Source of the DNA: Mesorhabditis belari
Taxonomy: Eukaryota; Nematoda; Chromadorea; Rhabditida; Rhabditidae
Length of the DNA stretch: 64,000 bases
Assembly (NCBI GenBank): GCA_958450365.1
Contig: CAUEEP010000939.1
Coordinates: forward strand, 1,860,001-1,924,000
Direction: 5' to 3'
This document shows positions 35,541-55,392 of the stretch, piece after piece. A program made the position numbers and the translations under genes. The notes below the pieces were generated by a model, which was not told where the DNA came from, did no database searches, and saw only the letters and a program-made list of their open reading frames with translations. Each line of letters starts with the position of its first letter. Positions within the stretch are counted from its first letter, which is position 1.

Positions 35541-35882
35541 TATCTTGTTTTTATAATAAAATAAACTTTTAACGAAAACGCGCATTTCTTTTTTACCAAC
35601 CTTATAGTTTGTAGTTTGTAGTCTAGAGGAAAACCCTCTATTTCAAGGTGATTTTTGATGGAAATTCCTTTAGCTTACATCATCTTATCTCGAAAATTGA
35701 CTTCAAATGATGAACTTTTCCTTTTCTTTTTTTTTGTACGCTGTAGTTTAAACGGGAGTGCGAAAATTCGCGAGAATTCATGCACACTCAAATCAAAGAA
35801 AAAAAGATAAGAAAATCAGCTACAAATAGATTCCAAAACCCATGAAAAAAACGAGTGAAATCACTCGAGAATTCCTTCAGAA

Positions 35883-45509
<9,627 letters not shown>

Positions 45510-45510
<1 letters not shown>

Positions 45511-45515
45511 ATAAA
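45510..45515 (+). terminator. AATAAA polyadenylation signal overlapping the esterase stop codon
   Basis: The stop codon TAA at 45508-45510 runs directly into ATAAA, making AATAAA start on its last base. The 3' UTR is therefore expected to be very short. Confidence 0.75.
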
Positions 45516-45535
45516 GATGATTTTGTAGAGTGATC

Positions 45536-45700
45536 AAAAAGTTCCCGCACTATATTGTAGTATTTTGAAGCTGAGAATTCTGGGGAGCATTTCCTAAACG
45601 ATCCTGATCAAAGCCATCTAGCTCTCCAAAGAAGCATTCTGCGCTGGAGGAAAACTGTCATCACGCTCACCTATTTGAACCTGTTTTCAATTGAAAAATC
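45536..45700. mobile_element. solo mariner-type end
   Basis: TGATCAAAAAGTTCCCGCAC matches the end of the mariner remnant at 55396 and typical mariner termini. About 150 bp of unrecognised sequence follow without a matching right end. Confidence 0.6.
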
Positions 45701-45716
45701 CTTCAAAAAGCCTTTT

Positions 45717-45870
45717 TAGACTTAGGCTTAGGCTTAGGCTTAGGCTTAGGCTTAGGCTTAGGCTTAGTCTTAGGCTTAGGCTTAGGCTTAGTCTTAGGCT
45801 CAGGCTTGGACTTAGTGCGAAGGCTAGCGGCTAGCGCCTCGCACTAAGTCTATTTGGGTTTGGGCTGAAC
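45717..45870. repeat. TTAGGC array with the 42-bp palindrome, copy 3
   Basis: About 14 TTAGGC units, then the palindrome 45809-45850 and TATTTGGGTTTGGGCT, the same order as at 16017-16210. It lies about 200 bp downstream of the esterase stop. Confidence 0.93.
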
Positions 45871-46605
45871 ATCGATGAGCAAATCCACTACAACCACATC
45901 AACCACTAGAACAACTTCTCAAATTACCCATCTACGACTACGGCATCATGAGACTACGACAAAGAACCATTCTCGTCAAGAACTTAACATTTATTATCTT
46001 TGCATTGTGATTGCGTTATTCTCACGTTTAGCATAAAGCAGCAAGCAATCTTAACAAGAAAGCCAATATTAAATTTTGGTTCCTATGGGTTATTCTCAAT
46101 TATTTGTAGCCAAAATACGGGAAAAATGCTCAAGCTCAGCACAAATTAGAGATTTTGCTGGGAGATACAACAAACAAACCCCGCTAATCGCTTTCCCGAC
46201 CCAGAAAATCCCTGGGTACAAACTCTTGGCTCCATATCACATTTGAGCAATGTTTACTGAACCAAAGAGTTCTCTTGTAAAGCGGATACCGCTGAAGTTC
46301 GTGGAATCGCTACTATTTCGCACTGCCACCCGTGGAGGGAGGCAGAATGATCTGTTGCTCGTAACCGGATTAGAATTATGCTCCCTTTGGGCTCCGGCTT
46401 CCGTCAGCTGTCCGCTACTCGACAGTCGTCTAGATGGCGGGAGTTTGGACACCCCATTGGAGGAACCGTGAGGTTCTTAAACCGACTGGGGATCAGATCA
46501 ATCCCTTTTAGCATCAACAAAGTGTAACTTCGAAGCGTTCTCCTACTTACGCTGCGCGCACCTTAGCAAGCTGGGCATTCTTGCTGCGGGAGTCGGTGCC
46601 ATCGC
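45871..46605. other. intergenic stretch with a GC-richer unidentified block
   Basis: Positions 45871-46120 are ordinary AT-rich DNA. Positions 46190-46560 are more GC-balanced and open on both strands for about 70 codons (for example RTATRGGRQNDLLLVTG on plus), but I recognise no protein and claim no gene. Confidence 0.35.
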
Positions 46606-46607
46606 CA

Positions 46608-46887
46608 AGGACCAGACGTGGACCTCGGATCCCAAGAGTCTTCGGACTACAGGGTGGCGGAGTGCGAAGTCCAGCCACCTCCTCGTGGTGCACTCTGAAC
46701 ACTTCCTGGAAACAGAAAGTGGCGAAGAGCTGGACAAAAAAGGAAAAGGACTTTTGGAAAAGTTCGAAAGCTTTAATTTCAGAAAAACTTTGAAAACTTT
46801 AAGGTTTTCTTCTCTGCGGCTGGACTTCGCACTCCGCCACCCTGTAGTCCGAAGACTCTTGCGATCCGAGGTCCACATCTGGTCCTA
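46608..46887. mobile_element. fold-back with ~68-bp near-perfect arms
   Basis: GGACCAGACGTGGACCTCGG to GCGAAGTCCAGCC (46608-46676) is the inverted copy of GGCTGGACTTCGC to GATGTGGACC-like sequence (46817-46886). The spacer is about 140 bp. The overlapping ORFs on both strands come from this palindrome. Confidence 0.9.
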
Positions 46888-47308
46888 GGGTTTGTTTGGT
46901 GGGGCCTAGGGCTTGTTTGGTGTAAAGTCATTTTGAGGGGGCAAAAACGAGATTAAAACTTTTTGAATGTGATCTCAAATTCATTTATGAGAAATACTTA
47001 TTCATCCGGAGTTTTCTTTTTTTCCACAAAGATGATTTGTTTAGAATTAAAACCCCGGCTAATTTGATTCATTTAGAGCATTTCCTTGCAAAAGAATACC
47101 GCAAGAATTTCCGGGAAAGCGCGATTTCAAATGATAGAGTTGATGTCCTTGATTTGATGGATAAAGGAAAAACATGATAAGCAAATCATTGAAAAAATGA
47201 TAATCAAATCATTTACGAAAGAAAAGTGAGTCAACCGAAGGTTAAGCAAGAAAATCCCGGTTGATAAGGAGATAGAAAATCGCTTTTTGATCATTTCGTG
47301 AAGACAAA

Positions 47309-49883
47309 ATGGAAACGGATGATGTGGAGATGATTTCGCGAAATCGGTAAGTTTAAAGCAATATTTGGGTATCAATAATTGGTTTCTAAAGGTTTCTAAA
47401 GGTTTCTAAACCTTTCGAAAGCTTTCTAAATCTTTCAAAACCTTTCTAAACCTTTCAAAAGCTTTATGAGCCTTTCAAAAGCTTTCTAAACCTTTCAAAA
47501 GACTTCTAAAGCTTTCTGAAGCTTTCAAAAGCTTTCTAAAGCTCTGATCTCTGATCATTTCGATCAATAAGAACAAAATGATCATTGTTTGATTGAATAA
47601 AACTTTCAGCAAGAACTCCTCCCTCCAAAACGGATCGGCGCTCACTTTTTTGCTTGGCGCTCTCATCGGCATCTCGGTGACGATTGCTATCACCCAAATG
47701 TAAACAAAAACATTTCAATTTTCAATTCAATAAGAACTTTTAGCATTTCGAATAGCGAAATGCCTCGATCAAGATCTTCGAGAGAATTGTGAGTTCAGAG
47801 ATTCGGTCACCAAAAATCTTTTTCCCAGATTCGCTTCCAACGGTGGAAAAGGGACGCTTACGATATGCAGAGAAAAGCTGTAAGTTTAGTGGTAAAGTTT
47901 AAGAAAAGTCAGAATTCAACGCCGATTCCGAAGCTGCTTTCCGTTTCTGCTATGGAGTACTCTTCAAAAAAAGCAAAAGAAAAAAGTAGAAAGGCGGACT
48001 CTAGAGAATCTTTGAGAGCTAGAGAATCTTTGCCTTGTATTCTAACACTCTGCCACTCCGCGACCACTCCTTCATAAAGCATTGCATTGGGAGATTTGCT
48101 TATAAGCTCGGGGATGATGTGAACCTTACAAAACCTTACACGCTTATAACTTTGGATAGAGTGCTCCATAGCAGAAACGGGAAGCAGATTCGGAATCGGC
48201 GTTGAATTCTGCGTCGAATAACTTGTGACATATGTCATTTGGTCACTACAACCAGTTGACATTCTCTAGTAAGTCTGTTTTTAATACGATTCCTCTAAAT
48301 TTACTAAAAAAGGATTCCAGAGCTTTGTCCCAGCAAGAAATCGAAAAGTGTCAAGCTCAGGCGACAAAATGTAGTCCTGGATGGAGTTATTTGGCTGAAA
48401 CAGATTCATGCTACTATTATCAGGTTTGCTTTTTTAAAAATCAAGAAGTTTAAAGGCTAAAGTTTAAAGTTTAAAGACTAGTTTACAGACTAGCTTAAAG
48501 ACTAGTCTACAGACTAGTTTACAGACTAGTTTAAAGACTAAGGTTAGTTTAAAGACTAGTTTAAAGACTAAAGACTAAAGACTAAAGACTAAAGACTAGT
48601 TTAAAGACTAAAGTTTAAATCTCAGGGACTGAACTATGATGAGAACTCGGAAATGATCGCTTTTCCATGGGAGACAGCGGAGGAAAATTGTCTTCGAAAG
48701 AAGGCGCATTTAGTGTCGATACACTCGTCGACAGAGGAGAACTTCATCGGCGGCATGTGTTTTTATGAAAATCAAAGTTTTCACTTTGGACAAAAACCCA
48801 AAGTAACAAAGTTTTGAATAAATATTTTTCAGAAATGATTCACACAGATGCAAAGAAGCACAATCCAAAGGGAAAACCGGAAAACGCGTGTTTCGATTCG
48901 AATCTCTACGTTTGGAGTGGACTGCATAAGGTCAATGGGGTAAGTGGAGCTAAAAAAAGTGGCTTCAGTAATTTCGTATTAGATTTTCTCGTATTGGATT
49001 GTAAACGAAGTCTTGACCTCAAATTCAAAACAATATTTATTGAATAGTCTTGAAGTGGCTTCAAGTGGCTTTTTGACGTCTTTTTATTTTGGAAGTGCTT
49101 TCCATCCAGGCAATGTTGCATTGATCGGAAAAGATGATAATCTGTAGGATTGAAATCAAGAGAATATACTGGGTGAGGTAATACTTTCGAGGCCAGGCTG
49201 TGGATTGTGGCGCGAGTGAGTTTTCCCGTATGTAGGCATTGTCGCGAAGGCATAATAAATGATACCTAAGAGATCCCACCAAACCGAAAGCATGTACTTC
49301 GTCTGGTGGGGGTCTGGGAGTTGTTGCTGGTGCAACTCCAGGTCCCACGCATTGTCGTTTTCTCTGAAAGTTTGCAGTCATAATCCATTTCTCATTTCCG
49401 GTCACTATACGCGGCAAGAAAGATTTTCTCTTGTATCTGGAAAGAAGTGCAGCGGCAACTGATGATCACTACAACTGATTTTGAAGAAAAACAGAGCGCG
49501 CCCTCACTAAACGTAACTAAAGGGCTCCCCTTTTAACCCCTTGAGGATCGCGGTGGTTTGCGTTGAAGGCTTTGGGCGTGGGTTCAGCTGGAGCTTCCAA
49601 CGGTGCAGATCTTGGTGGTAGTAGCAAATATTCAAGCGAGATCCTTGAAGACTGAAGTGGGGAAGGGTTCGTCGAGAGGGTCAAGAGGTGATCAAGACTT
49701 AGTTTACAACCTAATAAAAGAAAGATTTTGAGTTTGCTTTCTTTGGAAGTCTTATTGTTTGTTTAGGTTCGAAAATGGAGTGATGGTAGTGCTGATGATT
49801 ATTTCAGCCACTCAAACACCACCGAGTATCATTATGTGGTTGGTGAAATGAAAACGAGATTTCTGATTCAATTTTCATGCTAA
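47309..49883 (+). CDS. C-type-lectin-like type II membrane protein (left copy)
   Basis: Eight exons keep frame: 47309-47346, 47610-47699, 47744-47788, 47829-47879, 48270-48423, 48626-48776, 48833-48939 and 49767-49883. A short cytoplasmic start (METDDVEMISRNR) is followed by one membrane helix (ALTFLLGALIGISVTIAI), a linker and a C-type-lectin start: CSPGWSYLAETDSCYYY, then WETAEENCLRKKAHLVSIHS, LYVWSGL and KWSDGS. The frame then stops at 49881-49883, before the WND motif and last cysteines of a full domain, so the lectin fold is incomplete: a decayed gene, or 3' exons lost before the duplication. Exon 6/7 borders are the least certain. A MITE fills intron 4 and a mariner fragment intron 7. 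Confidence 0.75.
47882..48268. mobile_element. MITE in intron 4 of the left lectin gene
   Basis: AAGTCAGAATTCAACGCCGA on the left is mirrored by TCGGCGTTGAATTCTGCGTC on the right, which continues to CAACCAGTTGACATTCTC, like the MITE at 32112-32416. The middle carries a tRNA-Leu-like piece (on minus: GTCGCGGAGTGGCAGAGTGT). The right-arm copy lies at 53424-53794. Confidence 0.8.
48460..48620. repeat. AGACTAGTTTAA repeat in lectin intron 5
   Basis: About 12 units of AGACTAGTTTAAAG or AGACTAAAGACTA. The array is almost absent from the right arm (53216-53250), so it changed after the duplication. Confidence 0.88.
49040..49510 (-). pseudogene. mariner transposase fragment in lectin intron 7
   Basis: On the minus strand LLSRYKRKSFLPRIVTGNEK and WIMTANFQRK are the region around the first catalytic Asp of mariner transposases (here Asn: TGNEKW instead of TGDEKW). 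PRPPPDEVHAFGLVG follows. The right arm keeps only the first part (52580-52680). Confidence 0.82.
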
Positions 49884-50377
49884 TTTTACTTTTTATAGCA
49901 GCTTTAGCGCCAAGTAAATCCAGATTCCTTAGCGTTTTTTTATTTGTTCTTCCCGCTTCATCGGAACACCGATGAAACTCAGCTGAAAGCGCATTTTCTC
50001 ATTTTCAAAATGTTTCAAAATGTATGCTTAAAAATACCCCAGAAAAAGTGACTTTGCAAGAATTTTCGTTGCCAACTAAACACCTTAAACAAGTCTACTC
50101 AAATCCACAAAATATTCCAATCATTTATAGCTATGCAAGGATGTTTCGAATGTTGGTCAAGGCAACATTTTCTATCGAACCATGAGCGCCACCGAAAAGC
50201 ACACGAGATACGTGTGCAAGAGACCCGCATTCGAATGAGAGTCAAATTCAAGAAGGATTTCTGTGCATACTGTATATTTAATAAACTTTTTGCATAGCTG
50301 TTGCTTCAAAATGCAAAAAACAGCATCTAATTGGTGGTTTTTGGTCTAACAGGAAATTTGGTGCTCTAAGCTTTAAG

Positions 50378-50460
50378 GATGGGCTTAGGCTCAGGCTCAG
50401 GCTTAGGCTCAGGCTCAGGCTTAGGCTTAGGCTTAGGCTTAGGCTTAGGCTTAGGCTCGT
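50378..50460. repeat. TTAGGC/TCAGGC array, left of the palindrome centre
   Basis: About 13 units, GGGCTTAGGCTCAGGC to TTAGGCTCGTCC. The same array, inverted and more uniform, lies at 51586-51673. Confidence 0.93.
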
Positions 50461-50503
50461 CCAAATTGTTCAAGACTAGTATGAACGAAACTTCGCGGAT
50501 TTC

Positions 50504-51539
50504 ATCAGCTTTAAGCATTTCATCAGCATTGGCTTTAAGCATTTGGTTCTTTTCCGTTATTCATCCGCAGAATTTGATTTGATTTGATGATTTGATGATT
50601 TAATAATCAAAAAATTGATCAACCAATTCAAAAATCGATCATTTTAATCAAGATCAAGAATAAATAATCAAAAAAAAGCCAATTAATATGTCGATATTGA
50701 ATTGTTCCTCTAAAAAGAGGCGCACTGTGATACTGGAGTTGCACAAAGCCGGAAAGATACCGATGGAGATTGTTCGAGTCACCGGATATCCAAAAAAGTC
50801 TGTCTATCGAGCCATTGAACGTTTTAACCACGATTATTGAACTTAAAAAGAAACATACCGTAAATACTGTAATTGTAATCCATTCCTCTAATATTAGTCT
50901 AAATTGGTCGATCTTGGAAGACAAGATCTCTGGCAAGAGATTTCACACCGTGGATTCTTTGAAAGCCGCTTTGAAGAGGGCCTGGGCTGAAATCACTGTT
51001 CAGCAATGCGCGACCATCGTCGGCAACTTCCGCAAGCGATTGAAGAAATGCATCGAGGCCAAGGGTGGAAATTTTGAACATTTTTTCTGATTTTTTGTTA
51101 GTTTTGTCTTCAATAAACAATTTTTTATCGTTTTTTGATTAATATTGCCAAAGTTTGCAACTTTTATTTCTCTTAGAAAAAGTGTCAGAACTTTTTTATC
51201 CAGGGGGTTCAAATCGGGGCTATTCGACGGCCAAATGTCCTTACCCCAGTAGCCCGGAAACAGCTGATTGCAGAGAGCGAGAGTCGAGCGAGCTCTATGG
51301 ACCGGCGCCCAGTCCTGCTGAAGGGTAAATTCAGTTTGTCCGAAATGATTCGCTGCCCAGGGCTCTAAGACATCTTTTAACACCTTTTGCTGGTAGACCG
51401 TAGCGTTGATTTTCACATTTCGACCGATGAACACAAGAGGCGTCTTTCCTGTGGCACAGATGCTGGCCCACACCATAACCGACTTCCGAAAATGTTGGCG
51501 GACCATCAATTTGGCTGCAAAAAGTGTTTTTCAGATCTT
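50504..51539. mobile_element. spacer of the inverted duplication: rearranged Tc1/mariner element
   Basis: On plus, 50687-50840 encodes a transposase N-terminus (MSILNCSSKKRRTVILELHK, with HTH IPMEIVRVTGYPKKSVYRAI) and 50890-51090 the C-terminus (WSILEDKISGKRFHTVDSL to CIEAKGGNFEHFF). On minus, 51509 down to about 51190 encodes the missing middle (VMVWASICATGKTPLVFI, FTLQQDWAPVHRA, PSNSPDLNPLD). The middle has thus been cut out, inverted and placed after the C-terminus. Confidence 0.9.
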
Positions 51540-54500
51540 GAAATCCGCGAAGTTTCGTTCATACTAGTCTTGAACAATTTGGACGAGCCTAAGCCTAAGC
51601 CTAAGCCTAAGCCTAAGCCTAAGCCTAAGCCTAAGCCTAAGCCTAAGCCTAAGCCTAAGCCTAAGCCTAAGCCCATCCTGTTTAAAGCACCAAATTTCCT
51701 GTTAGACCAAAAACCATCAATTAGATGCTGTTTTTTGCATTTTGAAGCAACAGCTATGCAAAAAGTTTATTAAATATACAGTATGCACAGAAATCCTTCT
51801 TGAATTTGACCTCATTCGAATGTGGGTCCCTTGCACACGTATCTCGTGTGCTTTTCGGTGGCGCTCATGGTTCGATAGAAAATGTTGCCTTGACCAACAT
51901 TCGAAACATCCTTGCATAGCTATAAATGATTGAAATATTTTGTGGATTTGAGTAGACTTTAGCTGGCGACGAAAATTCTTGCAAAGCCACTTTTTCTGGG
52001 GTATTTTTAAGCATACATTTTGAAACATTTTGAAAATGAGAAAATGGGCTTTCAGCTGAGTTTCATCGGTGTTCCGATGAAGCGGGAAGAACAAATAAAA
52101 AAACGTTAAGGAATCTGGATTCACTTGGTGTTAAAGCTGCTATAAAAAGTAAAATTAGCATGAAAATTGAATCAGAAATCTCGTTTTCATTTCACCAACC
52201 ACATAATGATACTCGGTGGCGTTTGAGTGGCTGAAATAATCATCAGCACTACCATCACTCCATTTTCGAAACTAAACAAGCAATAAGACTTCCAAAGAAA
52301 GCAAATCCAAAATCTTTCTTCTATTAGGTTGTAAACTAAGTCTTGATCGCCTCTTGACCCTCTCGACGAACCCTTCCCCACTTCAGTCTTCAAGGATCTC
52401 GCTTGAATATTTGCTACTACCACCAAGATCTGCACCGTTGGAAGCTCCAGCTGAACCCACGCCCAAAGCTTTCAACGCAAACCACCGCGATCCTCAAGGG
52501 GTTAAAAGGGGGGTCCTTGAGTTACGTTTAGTGAGGGCGCGCTCTGTTTTTCTTCAAAATCAGTTGTAGTGATCATCAGTTGCCGCTGCACTTCTTTCCA
52601 GATACAAGAGAAAATCTTTCCTGCCACGTATAGTGACCGGAAATGAGAAATGGATTATGACTGCAAACTTTCAGAGAAAATGAAGACGACAAAAAGCCAT
52701 TATTTTGACTTTTTGACTAAAATGGGCTAAATTCATAGCAAATAATAGAGCCTATTTCGATTAAACTACTCTTTTGATTGTCAATAAATATTGTTTTGAA
52801 TTTGAGGTCAAGACTTCGTTTACAATCCAATACGAGAAAATCTAATACGAAATTACTGAAGCCACTTTTTTTAGCTCCACTTACCCCATTGACCTTATGC
52901 AGTCCACTCCAAACGTAGAGATTCGAATCGAAACACGCGTTTTCCGGTTTTCCCTTTGGATTGTGCTTCTTTGCATCTGTGTGAATCATTTCTGAAAAAT
53001 ATTTATTCAAAACTTTGTTACTTTGGGTTTTTGTCCAAAGTGAAAACTTTGATTTTCATAAAAAAACATGCCGCCGATGAAGTTCTCCTCTGTCGACGAG
53101 TGTATCGACACTAAATGCGCCTTCTTTCGAAGACAATTTTCCTCCGCTGTCTCCCATGGAAAAGCGATCATTTCCGAGTTCTCATCATAGTTCAGTCCCT
53201 GAGATTTAAACTTTAGTCTTCAAACTAGTCTTTAGCCTTTAAATTTCCTGATTTTTTAAAAAAGCAAACCTGATAATAGTAGCATGAATCTGTTTCAGCC
53301 AAATAACTCCATCCGGGACTACATTTTGTCGCCTGAGCTTGACACTTTTCGATTTCTTGCTGGGACAAAGCTCTGGAATCCTTTTTTAGTAAATTTAGAG
53401 GAATCGTATTAAAAACAGACTTACTAGAGAATGTCAACTGGTTGTAGTGACCAAATGACATATGTCACAAGTTATTCGACGGAATTCAGCGCCGATTCCG
53501 AAACTGCTTCCCGTTTCTGCTATGGAGCACTCTGTCCAAAGTTATAAACGTGTAAGGTCTTGTATGGGATTTCACATCATCCCCGAGCTTATAAGCAAAT
53601 CTCCCAATGCAATGCTTTAAGTGGTCGCGGAGTGGCAGAGTGTTAGAATACAAGGCAAAGATTCTCTAGCTCGAGTCCGCCTTTCTACTTTTTTCTTTTG
53701 CTTTTTTTGAAGAGTACTCCATAGCAGAAACGGAAAGCAGCTTCGGAATCGGCGTTGAATTCTGACTTTTCTTAAACTTTACCACTAAACTTACAGCTTT
53801 TCTCTGCAGATCGTAAGCGTCCCTTTTCCACCGTTGGAAGCGAATCTGGGAAAAAAGATTTTTGGTGACCGAATCTCTGAACTCACAATTCTCTCGAAGA
53901 TCTTGATCGAGGCATTTCGCTATTCGAAATGCTAAAAGTTCTTATTGAATTGAAAATTGAAATGTTTTTGTTTACATTTGGGTGATAGCAATCGTCACCG
54001 AGATGCCGATGAGAGCGCCAAGCAAAAAAGTGAGCGCCGATCCGTTTTGGAGGTAGGAGTTCTTGCTTAAATTTTTATTCAATCAAACAATGATCATTTT
54101 GTTCATATTGATCGAAATGATCAGAGATCAGAACTTTAGGAAGGTTTAGAAAGGTTTAGAAAGCTTTAGAAAGGTTTTGAAAGCTTTAGAAAGCTTTAGA
54201 AAGGTTTAGAAGGCTTTAGAAAGGTTTTGAAAGCTTTAGAAGCCTTTTGAAGGTTCAGAAAGCTTTAGAAACCTTTTGAAACCTTTAAAAACCTTTAGAA
54301 ACGAATTACTGATACCCGAATATTTTGCTTTAAACTTACCGATTTCGCGAAATCATCTCCACATCATCCGTTTCCATTTTGTCTTCACGAAATGATGAAA
54401 AAGCGATTTTCTATCTCCTTATCAACCGGGATTTTCTTGCTTAACCTTCGGTTGACTCACTTTTCTTTCGTAAATGATTTGATTATCATTTTTTCAATGA

Positions 54501-54695
54501 TTTGCTTATCATATTTTTCCTTTATCTACCAAATCAAGGACATCAACTCTATCATTTGAAATCGCGCTTTCCCGGAAATTCTTGCGGTATTCTTTTGCAA
54601 GGAAATGCTCTAAATGAATCAAATTAGCCGGGGTTTTAATTCTAAACAAATCATCTTTGTGAAAAAAAGAAAATTCCGGATGAGTAAGTATTTCT
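51540..54695 (-). repeat. right arm of the large inverted duplication
   Basis: Inverted copy of 46991-50503. Differences include loss of most of the mariner fragment in lectin intron 7, a shorter intron-5 repeat, a more uniform telomere-type array at 51586-51673, and scattered point changes. Confidence 0.93.
52155..54377 (-). CDS. C-type-lectin-like type II membrane protein (right copy)
   Basis: Exons in gene order on the minus strand: 54377-54340, 54065-53976, 53931-53887, 53845-53795, 53423-53270, 53198-53048, 52991-52885, 52271-52155. Lengths equal those of the left copy and the frame stays open to the same early stop. Differences: acceptor of exon 2 is TTTAAG instead of TTTCAG, Ser to Tyr in exon 2, the MCFYEN of exon 6 reads MFFYEN (a Cys lost), and Thr to Ala and Val to Phe in exon 8. 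It shares the truncated lectin end. Confidence 0.72.
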
Positions 54696-54699
54696 TCTT

Positions 54700-55075
54700 C
54701 ATTTTGATGAGTTTTAGCAAAACAAAAGATGAATATTGATGCAATTTCCGTTTGAACGACGGGGACAACTCACAAACTTCAGCTTCAAGCTTCAAACAAC
54801 TCACAAAAGGAACAAATAGAGTAGCGGACTTGACTTTGCACTCATTTCTGCCCATTCGTGACATTGACTTTTTTCTTACAATGAAAGGCCAGAAGTGAAG
54901 CTGACCGTTTTGGGGTGAGTGATACCTTATTCGGATTTGGGACGAATTTGTGATATCCAGTACGTCAAACCACTTGGTTTGGTTGAGTTTTTGCATAAAT
55001 CCTGTTGTTCTGAGTGTTAAAACTCTGTGTGAACATCTTCTCGTCAGTAAAAAGGATGTTTCGGTGATCGATTCG
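54700..55075 (-). pseudogene. Tc1/mariner transposase fragment
   Basis: On minus, from about 55070, the frame gives ILFTDEKMFTQSFNTQNNRI followed by YAKTQPNQVV, the region around the first catalytic Asp (FTDEK-F). Further down PKRSASLLAF-type sequence follows in another frame. Heavily decayed; it borders the end of the inverted duplication. Confidence 0.72.
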
Positions 55076-55392
55076 ATTGATTCGATCGATTCAATCAGAT
55101 CTTATGATGAATATTGATGCCCAAAAAGGAAAGAACAAGAAATGGAGCCAAAAAAGGAGCAAAATTTTTTGCTTTTAAAGTTTTTGACCCTTCTTGACTA
55201 GAACGACAATATTTGCTTGATTGAAAAAAATTCATCTGCATTTACTCGCACTTATTTCTGCTCATTGCTCGATTGAAAAAAATTGTGCTGCTCATTCACA
55301 ACATTGACTTTTCTTTGTTTAGTTGGCCTTTCTTTTGCTCAAAGATGACTGTTAAGTCAGATGATCAAATGCCAGAATAATCTTCTCAATAT

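Larger units (their letters stand above)
33166..35604 (+). mobile_element. mariner element swollen by a 2.1-kb satellite
   Basis: The ends TTAGGTTGGTAAAAAAGAAA and (inverted) TTTCTTTTTTACCAACCTTA are bordered by TA on both sides. The left end is followed by a transposase C-terminal fragment; the rest up to 35540 is the 11-bp satellite; then comes a short AT-rich 3' segment and the right end. About 87 percent of the 2.44-kb element is satellite. Confidence 0.92.
46991..50503 (+). repeat. left arm of a large inverted duplication
   Basis: From GAAATACTTATTCATCCGG to GAACGAAACTTCGCGGATTTC this arm matches 51540-54695 in inverted orientation at high identity (roughly 95 percent by eye), including introns, MITEs and the TTAGGC array. 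The left arm is longer mainly because a mariner fragment at 49045-49360 is absent from the right arm. Confidence 0.93.

Noticed and set aside
46250..46471. 73-aa ORF with RTATRGGRQNDLLL
   Set aside because: Open on both strands, no domain recognised and no splice context; left as unidentified.
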